Shown: positions 1-7,153, numbered from the stretch's first letter. The stretch is 64,000 nucleotides of DNA from Alphaproteobacteria bacterium (GCA_037200005.1 JBBCGY010000001.1:953812-1017811), one strand, 5' to 3'. The notes: a model not told the origin generated them from the letters alone. Translations and numbers: made by a program.

Positions 1-61
1 CGGCCAGCAGTACGAGCGAAAAAACGGCCGCGGCCAGAATTTTCAAGACAGGCATGCTCAT
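1..61 (-). CDS. Secreted or membrane protein, N-terminus only
   Basis: Only the first 20 codons lie in the window; the gene runs off the left edge. The visible peptide begins MSMPVLKILAAAVF and continues hydrophobic, which is what a signal peptide or first membrane helix looks like. A GGGAG ribosome binding site lies about 6 nt before the ATG at 61, so the start is credible; an in-frame ATG at 55 is the alternative. Function cannot be told. It is read in the same direction as the TMEM175-like gene just upstream (32 nt gap), so the two may be co-transcribed. Confidence 0.55.
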   Translation of the reverse strand, partial: MSMPVLKILAAAVFSLVLLA

Positions 62-93
62 TGCGATCTCCCAACACGATCCACGGTTCGGCC

Positions 94-684
94 TTAGTCG
101 TTCTCTATCTCTATGAGTATTTTTTCGATGCGCCGATCCGGCAAAAGCCACATAAGCGCGACTAAAACATATAATATCTGGGAAATCCATTCGTCATAGA
201 ACGCTGCCAGCATCGCGATAAGATATATCAACGGAGAAATCATTCCTTTAATATCTTTTTTGCCGACCGCCTTGGCCAACAGCGATCCGGACCCATCCCC
301 GCGCAAAATGGCTTTCTGCAGCAATAAATAGGCGATGGCGCACATGAACAGCACGAAACCATAAAACGCCGTCGGCAGCGGCGCGAAGTTATTCTCCCCC
401 ATCCAGCCGGTCACGAAGGGAATAAGGGAAAGCCAGAACAGCAAATGGGCGTTTGCCCATAGCACCATGCCGTTAACATGCTGGGCCGCTTGAAACATGT
501 GATGGTGATTATTCCAGTATATCGCCAGATAGATGAAGCTGAGCACATAAGACAGGAAAACCGGGATCAGCGGTAGAAGGTCTCTCCCGCCCGCGCCATG
601 CGGCACCTTCATCTCCAGCACCATGATGGTGATGATGATGGCGATCACACCGTCGCTGAAGGCTTCTAGGCGGGAGGTATTCAT
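94..684 (-). CDS. TMEM175/DUF1211-family membrane channel-like protein
   Basis: 196 aa, about six hydrophobic segments. The first helix carries the family signature RLEAFSDGVIAI (R-x3-FSDG), which in TMEM175 homologues lines the potassium-selective pore; bacterial members are about 200 aa and form tetramers in the inner membrane. The N-terminus MNTSRLEAFSDG is the usual one for the family, which supports the start at 684. A charged C-terminal tail (RRIEKILIEIEND) ends the protein. Family assignment is from the signature; channel activity is inferred. It is followed at 32 nt by the partial secreted protein. Confidence 0.85.
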   Translation of the reverse strand: MNTSRLEAFSDGVIAIIITIMVLEMKVPHGAGGRDLLPLIPVFLSYVLSFIYLAIYWNNHHHMFQAAQHVNGMVLWANAHLLFWLSLIPFVTGWMGENNFAPLPTAFYGFVLFMCAIAYLLLQKAILRGDGSGSLLAKAVGKKDIKGMISPLIYLIAMLAAFYDEWISQILYVLVALMWLLPDRRIEKILIEIEND

Positions 685-760
685 CGCGGCTTACCCGTCA
701 TATAAAAGGATCATAGGCCCACTGAAGCAAAGCCTGCTGGTATGCGGAACATGGGTGCTT

Positions 761-1198
761 TTATCGGAACAAAGAGAACTTCTTGGTAATTTCGCTAACG
801 GACATAATCTCGCCGTAAAATACGGCGCCATAAAACTCTAAATCCTGATTATTGGTCGCTTTTGTGCGCTCAAGCTGTTCGGTATAGGAACCGACCGTCA
901 TCGTGTTGATAAAATCGATAGCGCGGATGTTTCTTGCTTTTGCCAGATCAACGGCTTCACGAATTTTATTCGGGCGGCCCTTAAGGATAATAAAAGGATA
1001 GGCGGAGATGGCGGGATGGGTTATGCCGCTGCCGTCTTTATAATCGCACATCAGCGCCTCATCAGGGCCGAGTAACGTCCCAAGCCCCAAGGACATATGC
1101 GCCAAGGCATTCATCGCCGTTCCAGCTTCCAGTTTGTCACTGATTACAGCGACCAACTTATTCGCCAGTACTATGGGAGCATCTTCTGCAACGATCAT
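761..1198 (-). CDS. DUF2000-family protein
   Basis: 145 aa starting at MIVAEDAPIVLANKLVAV; a longer reading frame extends upstream through the tRNA gene and was rejected as non-coding there. The order of motifs, an N-terminal LANKLVAVISDKL strand-helix, a central MSLGLG turn, AYPFIILKG and a C-terminal FYGAVFYGE strand, fits the DUF2000 family, small alpha/beta proteins of unknown function often found beside regulators or transferases in proteobacteria. It lies 56 nt downstream of tRNA-Ser on the same strand, outside the island. No catalytic role can be assigned. Confidence 0.75.
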   Translation of the reverse strand: MIVAEDAPIVLANKLVAVISDKLEAGTAMNALAHMSLGLGTLLGPDEALMCDYKDGSGITHPAISAYPFIILKGRPNKIREAVDLAKARNIRAIDFINTMTVGSYTEQLERTKATNNQDLEFYGAVFYGEIMSVSEITKKFSLFR

Positions 1199-1253
1199 TT
1201 TCGCCCTTTGGAAGAACTGGCCTGCCGAGCCGTAGCCCCGAAGAGGCGAAGGC

Positions 1254-1343
1254 TGGCGGAGGGGGAGGGATTCGAACCCTCGATGGACTTGCATCCATAA
1301 CGGTTTTCGAGACCGCCGCATTCAACCGCTCTGCCACCTCTCC
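1254..1343 (-). tRNA. tRNA-Ser (anticodon CGA)
   Basis: The minus strand reads GGAGAGG at the 5' end, a D-arm, an anticodon loop CTCGAAA (anticodon CGA) closed by GCGGT/ACCGT, a long class II variable arm, a T-arm with GGTTCGAATCC, the acceptor 3' strand CCCCTCC, discriminator G and an encoded CCA (1256-1254). One acceptor mismatch (A5-C68) is present. CGA decodes UCG. The 5' half, including the anticodon loop, lies inside a 44-bp repeat that also occurs at 7154-7197, so this gene is the target of the integrated island and its 5' half and promoter now belong to the island side. Confidence 0.93.
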
Positions 1344-1348
1344 GTGCC
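1305..1348. repeat. attL: 44-bp direct repeat copy 1 (tRNA-Ser 5' half)
   Basis: Identical over 44 nt to 7154-7197. It covers the anticodon stem-loop, D-arm and 5' acceptor strand of tRNA-Ser plus 5 nt of leader. Bases flanking the two copies differ, so the limits are sharp. A duplicated tRNA segment bounding recombinase relics is the normal mark of site-specific integration. Confidence 0.92.
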
Positions 1349-1353
1349 TTGGA

Positions 1354-1382
1354 AATAAACAGTTTTTTCCGCTTTGGGGCAA
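1354..1382 (-). promoter_or_regulatory. Probable promoter for tRNA-Ser supplied by the island
   Basis: On the minus strand TTGCCC (1382-1377) and TTTATT (1359-1354) are separated by 17 nt, and the -10 lies 10 nt before the mature tRNA 5' end. Since the duplicated repeat ends at 1348, this promoter lies within the integrated element and replaces whatever originally drove the tRNA, now left beyond 7197. Consensus match is moderate; it is a sequence inference. Confidence 0.4.
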
Positions 1383-1396
1383 GAGAAAACCATTCG

Positions 1397-1419
1397 TGAC
1401 CCCCAAATTGACCCCCAAA
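1397..1419. promoter_or_regulatory. Left arm-type recombinase site cluster
   Basis: Two tandem copies of TGACCCCCAAA, at 1397 and 1409, 12 bp apart. The whole 23-bp block recurs exactly at 7019-7041, just inside the other end of the island. Paired short direct repeats flanking both att cores are what lambda-type integrases use as arm-binding sites; that role is inferred. Confidence 0.55.
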
Positions 1420-1436
1420 CTTTATCGACTCTGAAC

Positions 1437-1547
1437 CTAGCCTAGTTGAAGGCAGACCTTTATAACAGAACGGAAGGTAGAGTCGAGGTTCGCTACCGGC
1501 TCGTTTTGCATAATAGTGCAGTTGAGGCTGTGATCAACGAGGGCGAA
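1437..1547 (-). pseudogene. Integrase C-terminal relic (copy 1)
   Basis: The minus strand reads MQNEPVANLDSTFRSVIK and ends LQLG-stop at 1437. This matches the tail of the second relic (MQNDAVAKLDSAFKAVIR, ending LQLG). Upstream of MQN the similarity fades and the catalytic LYSHV motif is already lost. It is the last piece of a tyrosine recombinase gene, the end nearest the att site, as expected for an integrase reading toward its att core. Confidence 0.7.
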
Positions 1548-1548
1548 T

Positions 1549-2199
1549 ATGTCATATCTTGCTGCTGTTTTTGCATCCCTGCTCGCATTGCTTACTGTCT
1601 ACATAAGGCTATATCCGCCACAAGACGAACACCGGAGAAGATGGTTTCTCGGGTTTGGGGCTTTTGGATTCATATCATGTGTTGCCGCCTGCATAGCGAT
1701 TTATCATTCTCAACAGCGACAAAATGAAATCATTGCTAACATTGCGGGAGGAGATAATTATCCTTATGTGTTGCCTCTTAATATAGATATTCTGCCCTTT
1801 GCCTCGAAGTCGTTGAGACTAATAAACCCAGGCGATACACCGCTATTCGATATTGATTTGGCGGTTTTCAAAAAAGATGAATGTTGCCCTGCTCCATTAA
1901 AAAAACTCAAGATCGACATACTAAGACCAACCGATGTTTATCTCATTATGAGAGATGATATGCCTTCCAAAACTCTCGATTTAGATGAAGGAAACTACGA
2001 TATATTCATGAAGGCAAGAAACGGTGATTTTATTCAAAACTTGACCCTAAAAAAGACAGATAGAGAGCTGATCCCTACTTTTACAGTATGGAAACATCCT
2101 CCTTATTCTCATCAAATGACACTTATTTATAGCAAGCCCCCGCTTGAGTTCACCTTACTACAAAGATTGGCACAGAGCATCGGTTTTGCTCCCCAATAG
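1549..2199 (+). CDS. Hypothetical membrane-anchored protein
   Basis: 216 aa. Two hydrophobic segments at about residues 2-20 and 33-52, joined by a charged loop (PPQDEHRRRW), anchor a soluble C-terminal part of about 160 residues that looks beta-rich and has no motif I recognise (ends QRLAQSIGFAPQ). GAGGG lies 6 nt before the ATG. The gene is markedly AT-rich compared with the host and lies exactly between the two integrase relics, so it is probably cargo of a former nested insertion. A protein anchored this way could be an exclusion or toxin-like factor, but nothing in the sequence proves that. Confidence 0.7.
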   Translation: MSYLAAVFASLLALLTVYIRLYPPQDEHRRRWFLGFGAFGFISCVAACIAIYHSQQRQNEIIANIAGGDNYPYVLPLNIDILPFASKSLRLINPGDTPLFDIDLAVFKKDECCPAPLKKLKIDILRPTDVYLIMRDDMPSKTLDLDEGNYDIFMKARNGDFIQNLTLKKTDRELIPTFTVWKHPPYSHQMTLIYSKPPLEFTLLQRLAQSIGFAPQ

Positions 2200-2217
2200 A
2201 GTGAACCAACCGTAATC

Positions 2218-2488
2218 CTAGCCTAATTGGAGTTTAGGACGGCTTCTTATAACGGCCTTAAAAGCAGAGTCGAGCTTGGCGACGGCATCATTCTGCATGG
2301 TATCGACCACATGGGAATAGAGGTCAAGAGTTGTTGTGATCGTGCTATGCCCTAAGCGTTCTTGAGCAATTTTAGGGTGTATAGCAAAGCGAATCTTCTC
2401 CGGCAATTCATAGCCAAGCTTGCTAAAATAGGGCCGCAGCTCATTCGTGGCCGAGCGCAACCAGCTCTCGCGCGTCGTATGTTCTCAT
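2218..2488 (-). pseudogene. SprT-like N-terminus fused to integrase C-terminus
   Basis: Read on the minus strand, the frame begins EHTTRESWLRSATNELRP and continues to LPEKIRFAI, the usual N-terminus of phage-borne SprT-like metalloprotease genes. It then switches directly to HPKIAQERLGHSTITTT and LDLYSHVVDTMQ, the C-terminal helix of a tyrosine recombinase with the catalytic Tyr. The join lies near 2383. A ribosome binding site (AAGGAAAG) and ATG at 2488 precede it, but one extra base puts that ATG out of frame. This is a deletion chimera of two unrelated genes with a broken start, not a functional gene. Confidence 0.75.
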
Positions 2489-2864
2489 ATGCTTTCCTTT
2501 CTATGTGTGGGGGAGAAATTGCTTGGTGAATCGGCGCATGGTTAAGCGCCGCGTTGCCGTTGTCAGCGGCAAAGCGTTCGTAAGGGCATTGGCAATAAAA
2601 GCGTGGTGCAGCCTATGGCGCTGGGCTGCATTAAGGTGCGGGGGCAATGCCGCTATGCCGGGAAAAAGAAAACCCCCAAAGTTGATGTCCAACTTTTAGG
2701 GGCTAGTTCAAATTCTGACGGCAATTTCCGGTCGATGGGCTTTTCTTACACCTATCGCTACGATAACGAATTCATACCAAAAAACGTGGGTTCGGTCAAC
2801 AAGAAAAATGCATTTTCTACAAAATAATTACATGTAATGTAACTCAATGTAATATCTGACATAT
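2489..2864. other. Stretch without a convincing gene; one inverted repeat
   Basis: 376 nt. A 63-codon minus-strand frame (2501-2692) lacks recognisable similarity and is probably debris. An inverted repeat with arms CCCCCAAAGTTG (2673-2684) and CAACTTTTAGGGG (2690-2702) could form a hairpin; there is no U-run, so it is not a standard terminator. From 2750 the sequence becomes AT-rich and includes the palindrome TTACATGTAA (2828-2837). Confidence 0.5.
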
Positions 2865-3353
2865 TTACGCCAGCCTCCATAAATCGATCATTTTCTCCAG
2901 TCCGCGATGCAGGGTTTGCAGCTTGTAAAAGCCTCCTGCCCATTCATCGTGGCCGCAAACGGCGATGATAAGAGCCTTCTGTGAGGCTGAAAGAACGCTA
3001 TATGCCTCGCGCAAAATTCTTTCGCTATAGATCGGTGTCAGGAATGCCATTTCGGGATCGCCGTGGGAACCGGAGTCTATATCCTCGACTCTGACTTTCA
3101 AGACCGCCCGCAGATAGGCATGGCGAAATTTCATTCCCGCCATATATTCGGTCTGGGTGAGAACGCCACGTTGAAAATAGGCGTCCAGGGCGCAATCAAT
3201 AGCGGCCTTGAATCGGAACATCATGGCTTCGCCGTGATTGTCACGGGCGATGACTTCTCTGGCTATGCCGCCGTTCCGGCGCTGGCGTTCTGGAGTGGAG
3301 GCGTCTCCGGTGAGAATGGCCGGAATCTTCTTTCTGCGCTTATACTTAGCCAT
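2865..3353 (-). CDS. Phage-type hypothetical protein (DUF6456-like)
   Basis: 162 aa from MAKYKRRKKIPAIL; this start has a strong GGGAGGAAT site 4 nt upstream, while the longer frame to 3443 has none. A basic N-terminus with ERQRRNGGIAREV is followed by a helical C-terminal half: LDAYFQRGVLTQTEYMAG, YSERILREAY and ALIIAVCGHDEWAG. That order (short inter-domain helix, AG-x-x-FR, then a VCG helix) resembles DUF6456-type proteins found in alphaproteobacterial prophages near regulators. It is transcribed divergently from the XRE regulator at 3533. DNA binding is possible but not shown. Confidence 0.6.
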   Translation of the reverse strand: MAKYKRRKKIPAILTGDASTPERQRRNGGIAREVIARDNHGEAMMFRFKAAIDCALDAYFQRGVLTQTEYMAGMKFRHAYLRAVLKVRVEDIDSGSHGDPEMAFLTPIYSERILREAYSVLSASQKALIIAVCGHDEWAGGFYKLQTLHRGLEKMIDLWRLA

Positions 3354-3410
3354 ATGATTCCTCCCGAAAATCGCCTTTGAAAACGGCCTTAATGTCAAAT
3401 ATTGTTTATC

Positions 3411-3439
3411 TAAATACCAAATAGTGGTAGTTATGTCAA
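3411..3439 (-). promoter_or_regulatory. Candidate promoter of the DUF6456-like gene, with repeats
   Basis: On the minus strand TTGACA (3439-3434) and TATTTA (3416-3411) are 17 nt apart. The -35 overlaps one of two direct repeats ATGTCAAAyATT (3392 and 3433, 41 bp apart). These repeats lie in the divergent gap before the XRE gene and are reasonable operator candidates for it. Inferred only from sequence. Confidence 0.35.
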
Positions 3440-3532
3440 ACATTATTGTACATTATGAGCAATATATTATTTACTTTCGGGCATTATGCTGTATAAAGGG
3501 GTATATTAATTGACGAAAGGCATGGTTTGAAA

Positions 3533-4204
3533 ATGATTACAGGACGGCAAATACGCGCCGCGCGCAGCCTGCTGGAATGGACGGCTGACGATCTTGCCAC
3601 CAAGACCGGCCTCACCCGCGCCACGGTAAGCAATATTGAGGCTGGTGCGGTGCAGCCTCATGAAAAGTCTCTCTCCGGCATTCTTGCCGCTTTCGATAAG
3701 CACGGCGTCGAATTTACGGAAGACGAAGGCGTGAAGCTGCGGAAACATCCGGTCAAGGTATTCAGCGGTAAATTAGGGTATCGGCAATTTCTCGATCACG
3801 TCTATGAAACCCTTAGCGAGGCAGGCGGGCGCATTCGCCAGTTCAATCTAAGCGATGCCAATAATCTGATTTTCGCCGATGATTACGGACAGGCGCACCT
3901 TATCCGCATGGCGACGGTCGATAACCTGGATGCCCGCGTTTTGACGGCGGAAGGCGATGCGACCTTCCCGGCCCCCTACTGCGAATATCGCTGGCTTAAC
4001 AAGGACGCCAAGACCCTAGCTCCGTTTTATCTCTATAACGATTATGTGGCCCTGCCGATGTATGAATCCAACAAGAGGGAATTGCTGGTTATCCGTTCCA
4101 AGCTTCTGGCGGAACGCTATTGCGCCCAGTTCGATCCGATTTGGGATAAGGCGATTATTCCGCCTAAGAAAATTGTAAGCAAAAAGACAAAAGGCTCATT
4201 CTGA
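3533..4204 (+). CDS. XRE-family transcriptional regulator with C-terminal sensor-like domain
   Basis: 223 aa. Residues 1-60 are an XRE helix-turn-helix (MITGRQIRAARSLLEW, then RATVSNIEAGAVQP as recognition helix). The C-terminal 150 residues (FLDHVYETLSEAGGRIRQF to LLAERYCAQFDPIWDKAI) resemble the small-molecule-sensing half of TrmB/PLD-fold regulators, an inference from pattern only. ATG at 3533 gives the canonical MITGRQIRAAR start; a TTG at 3527 is nearer to the AAAGG at 3516-3520 and may be used instead. The HNH gene begins 13 nt after the stop, so the two form one unit, like a controller gene with its nuclease. Confidence 0.8.
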   Translation: MITGRQIRAARSLLEWTADDLATKTGLTRATVSNIEAGAVQPHEKSLSGILAAFDKHGVEFTEDEGVKLRKHPVKVFSGKLGYRQFLDHVYETLSEAGGRIRQFNLSDANNLIFADDYGQAHLIRMATVDNLDARVLTAEGDATFPAPYCEYRWLNKDAKTLAPFYLYNDYVALPMYESNKRELLVIRSKLLAERYCAQFDPIWDKAIIPPKKIVSKKTKGSF

Positions 4205-4217
4205 TTGGACGATCACA

Positions 4218-5168
4218 TTGAATTTCCGCGACAAGCTTATCCTTAAGCGCGACCGCAAATTGCCTGCGGATTTGTTCGCGCCACGTTCCATCAAAGGAAC
4301 GGCGGAAATCGATCCCCGTTTCTTCGTCGATGGGCGCATACCGCTGTTGCTGCCCGATAAAGCGGCACTGCCCCGCCCGCTCTTTTCGGGCGGCGTGGAA
4401 AAAGACGGCGAAGGCGCTTTCGTCCGCCATGGCGCGGCCATCGATTTTGCGCTTCTAAACGATTTTCTGCCGTTCGTCGCCCGCCGGATGATCGTGCCGA
4501 TTCTCGGCGAACTCATTCCCATCACGTCGTGGGGATCGAGCCTTGCCAATCTCCTGACCAAGACGACCTGGAACGACTTGCGCCGCCAGACTTTCTCCAA
4601 AACCGGCTTTCGCTGCGAGATATGCGGGACGGCGGATAAGCTCGAATGTCATGAGCTTTGGGAATATTACGAGCCGCTGCCTGATTTTGTGGCGAAAGGA
4701 GCCTGCGGCTTACAACGCCTTGTGCGCATGATGGCGCTCTGCGACGAGTGCCACGAAACGCAGCATCTCGGTCTTGCGAATGTAAAAGGAAGGCTTTCAA
4801 TCGTCCAAGACCGCATTCGCGCCTATAACCGCTGGAATGCCGCGGAAATCGACCAATATTGCAATTTCATCAGCGCGCGCTGCGAGCGCCGCAGCGCATA
4901 TGGCTGGGTGCTGGATGTTTCCCGCGTTTCTCATGCGCGTTTGGTCGTTAGTAATAAGTGGAAATCGCAAGACAATGGCTTTCTGCTTGCCAATACCGGC
5001 AGCGGGCCATCCGAAACAATGATCCTCGGCGCTCCATGGCAGCGCGATGGCGTGTCTTATCCCGCCATATCCCCCTTGCTGGCGCATTTCGAGAATGCAG
5101 CGCCGCTCGCCGCCGAGTGGAAATATGTCGCGGGCTGTTTGTCGGGATCGGCGACGGTTTTTCGGTGA
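4218..5168 (+). CDS. HNH-type nuclease
   Basis: 316 aa, TTG start (no suitable ATG). The central part (about residues 130-195) contains a metal-binding treble-clef: CEIC, then ECHELWEYYE, then MALCDECHETQHLGLA. Two CxxC pairs plus ECHE/CHETQH give the His and Asn/His positions of an HNH endonuclease. The N-terminal 120 residues and C-terminal 120 residues have no family I recognise and probably determine target or partner. Directly preceded by an XRE regulator (13 nt gap). It could be a solitary restriction-like enzyme or homing-type nuclease; no methylase gene is nearby. Confidence 0.72.
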   Translation: MNFRDKLILKRDRKLPADLFAPRSIKGTAEIDPRFFVDGRIPLLLPDKAALPRPLFSGGVEKDGEGAFVRHGAAIDFALLNDFLPFVARRMIVPILGELIPITSWGSSLANLLTKTTWNDLRRQTFSKTGFRCEICGTADKLECHELWEYYEPLPDFVAKGACGLQRLVRMMALCDECHETQHLGLANVKGRLSIVQDRIRAYNRWNAAEIDQYCNFISARCERRSAYGWVLDVSRVSHARLVVSNKWKSQDNGFLLANTGSGPSETMILGAPWQRDGVSYPAISPLLAHFENAAPLAAEWKYVAGCLSGSATVFR

Positions 5169-5245
5169 AGCCGGATTATGTCTCCCCCATGTGCCGCCTG
5201 ACGGCAATCTGCATCTGGACATTTAATTACAAATAAAGTAATGTT

Positions 5246-5260
5246 ATGTTACACTAACAT
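5246..5260. promoter_or_regulatory. Perfect 15-bp inverted repeat, candidate operator
   Basis: ATGTTA-CAC-TAACAT lies in the 209-nt gap between the first HNH gene and the second XRE gene, 118 nt before the latter's ATG, in locally AT-rich DNA. The 6-3-6 symmetry suits a dimeric helix-turn-helix regulator such as the 140-aa XRE protein. Binding is inferred. Confidence 0.35.
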
Positions 5261-5377
5261 ACTGATTCACCTGGAAAATAAAAATGCGGCATTTGTTGCT
5301 TGGAACGCATGAGAAAACTTTGGTAATATCCAGCAGTCATTTCATTCTTTCAAATCGCTTGAGGATCAAACACTATT

Positions 5378-5800
5378 ATGAAAACCAAGATTCCAAAGAA
5401 CAAAATCAGGGAACTCGCTGACGAGCGCGGCATATCGGGCCGTGAACTTGCCAAAATGATCGGCACCTCCGCGCCGCATATGAGCCGCCTTGAAAAAGGC
5501 CAAACCCCCTTGACGATTGACTGGATTTTGAAGACCGCCAAGGCGCTCAAGGTCAATACGCATGAAATCATCGATCTGCCGCTTGATCGGAAATTCACCG
5601 GCAGTTGCGACGATGCCCTCCTTGGCTCGATCCTCGGCTGGCTTCTCGAAGCCGCCGACAAGCATAAGGTCAAGCTGTCCCCTAAAGACCTCTCCAAATG
5701 GGCCAGCTATGTCTACAAGGAAGCCGTTGATCAGCCGCTGAATTTTAAGGAGACGCGGTATTTGGCTTCTATCGTAGTAAGAATTCTTTCAAAGAAATAA
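5378..5800 (+). CDS. XRE-family transcriptional regulator (small)
   Basis: 140 aa. The N-terminal 60 residues form a Cro/CI helix-turn-helix: IRELADERGISGRELAKMIG, then PHMSRLEKGQTPLT as recognition helix. The remaining 80 residues are helical (LLGSILGWLLEAADKHKVKL, FKETRYLASIVVRIL) and look like a dimerisation region. It is followed 10 nt later by a second HNH protein, repeating the XRE + HNH arrangement found immediately upstream. Confidence 0.85.
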   Translation: MKTKIPKNKIRELADERGISGRELAKMIGTSAPHMSRLEKGQTPLTIDWILKTAKALKVNTHEIIDLPLDRKFTGSCDDALLGSILGWLLEAADKHKVKLSPKDLSKWASYVYKEAVDQPLNFKETRYLASIVVRILSKK

Positions 5801-5809
5801 GGATATTCC

Positions 5810-6355
5810 TTGTCACGGCGCACACCAGCGGATATCGCAAGACAGCTTCGCCGAGAAGCAGGGTTCGGCTGTTGTATTTGCGGTAACCCCATCTTCCAAT
5901 ATCATCATATCATTGAATGGAAAGATGATCAGCATCATCGGCCAGAAGACATGATGGTCTTATGTCCAAATCATCACGATCAGGCGACCAAGGGGGCAAT
6001 GACCGAAGCCGAGCAGCGGAAGTTCAAAGCCAGTCCCCGCAACATTCAAGATGGACTTGCAAAGGGACGATTAGCTGTTAGGCAGAATTATTGTGCCGCA
6101 AGCTTCGGATCAGTTACCGTTGTTGGCGAAGGGCCTTTCTTGCGGATGGCTGACGAAGACATAATCGAATTCTCTTTAGGAGAAGATGGAAACTTAGAGT
6201 TATCGATCAAGCTATATAGTGAAAATGATGACCTGCTATTGAAAATTGAAAGAAACGAGTGGACTTCCTGCTGCGTGAATGGTGGGGACGTGAGCACGAT
6301 TTTCGGCCTATTGCGAACCGATACAATCAAACTCGAGTTAAATTGGACGGACTAG
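5810..6355 (+). CDS. HNH endonuclease-like protein
   Basis: 181 aa, TTG start with AAGGAT 6 nt upstream. Residues 20-70 are a compact HNH motif: FGCCICGNPIFQYHHIIEW followed by MVLCPNHHDQATKG, i.e. CxxC, HH and CxxHH with the conserved N. The C-terminal half (from about 95) is a beta-rich domain (DGNLELSIKLYSENDDLLLKI) without known family. The layout, HNH first then an unknown domain, differs from the upstream HNH gene, so the two are not simple duplicates. Co-directional with, and 10 nt after, its own XRE regulator. Confidence 0.8.
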   Translation: MSRRTPADIARQLRREAGFGCCICGNPIFQYHHIIEWKDDQHHRPEDMMVLCPNHHDQATKGAMTEAEQRKFKASPRNIQDGLAKGRLAVRQNYCAASFGSVTVVGEGPFLRMADEDIIEFSLGEDGNLELSIKLYSENDDLLLKIERNEWTSCCVNGGDVSTIFGLLRTDTIKLELNWTD

Positions 6356-6486
6356 GGGGTTTTAGAGAAGCTAAAACTATCGATGCAGGTATCACCCATG
6401 CTGAAATAGAGATGGTTAAGATTATTCAGCCTTATGATAAATTCTAACTGTGTCTAGCAGGAAATCGGGAAACCGGAGAGTTATAT

Positions 6487-7008
6487 ATGCGTTTTGAAAC
6501 TTTTGGCCCATTTCCAATAGAATTAAACGAATACGGCAACCTTCCTCGCCGAATGCGTTCTTTCTGGAACGATATTGAGAAAGGCGACGAAGGATTAAGT
6601 CATGCGCGTGGTTGTTATGTATTCGGAATTAAATCCAGCGGAGGTCCTAGTATCTTTCCTTGGTATATAGGAAGAACCCACCTTCAAGGCTTCCGAAAAG
6701 AATGTTTCGGATCACACCAGCGATCTCTCTATTTAGAGGCAATTAATCGCTACGACAGAGCGGTTCCCTATTTATATATAGCTGCACAAATAACTATGCA
6801 GGATCGATTCTATCAGGGAAAAAGTGGCGCATCTATAGCATTCCTTGAGACTTATTTGATTAGCTTGGGGCTTCAAGTAAATAAGAACCTACTGAATAAA
6901 CAATCTACCAAAATGTACAGAGAAGTTATCATGCCTGGAATTTTAAATTCTAGCCTAGGGAATCCGGGCCGCCCAGCTATGGAATTGCGCCAAACTTTTA
7001 GATTCTAA
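6487..7008 (+). CDS. GIY-YIG-like nuclease domain protein
   Basis: 173 aa. GCYVF and PWYIGRT, 13 residues apart, match the GxY...YxG core of GIY-YIG nucleases; the Arg of YIGRT and a later FLETYLI (candidate metal-binding Glu) and VNKNLLNK (Asn) occur in the expected order. GGAGAG lies 9-14 nt before the ATG. Codon use is AT-rich (many ATA, AAT, TTA), unlike the host genes. It is the last gene before the right att region. Family assignment is by motif spacing and is tentative. Confidence 0.6.
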   Translation: MRFETFGPFPIELNEYGNLPRRMRSFWNDIEKGDEGLSHARGCYVFGIKSSGGPSIFPWYIGRTHLQGFRKECFGSHQRSLYLEAINRYDRAVPYLYIAAQITMQDRFYQGKSGASIAFLETYLISLGLQVNKNLLNKQSTKMYREVIMPGILNSSLGNPGRPAMELRQTFRF

Positions 7009-7018
7009 CTAGGTCTTC

Positions 7019-7061
7019 TGACCCCCAAATTGACCCCCAAATTAAAAAACATTGGGGGTCA
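7019..7061. promoter_or_regulatory. Right arm-type recombinase site cluster
   Basis: The 23-bp block seen at 1397-1419 recurs here (TGACCCCCAAA at 7019 and 7031), followed by an inverted copy TTGGGGGTCA at 7052-7061. It lies between the stop of the GIY-YIG-like gene and the right att repeat. Probable integrase arm sites. Confidence 0.55.
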
Positions 7062-7153
7062 GAGGCGAACAGCCAAAAACATGATTTGGAAAAACTCTTT
7101 TAGATCAATCAATTACGAACAATGGAGAATGACGGCAAACATGCGATTACGCA

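Noticed and set aside
2501-2692. 63-codon minus-strand frame before the SprT/integrase chimera
   Set aside because: No similarity I can name and set in decayed sequence; not enough to call a gene.
2673-2702. Hairpin as a rho-independent terminator
   Set aside because: Good stem but no U-run on either strand.
6259-6447. 62-codon frame overlapping the end of the second HNH gene
   Set aside because: Its first half overlaps the HNH gene in another frame and no start signal is visible.
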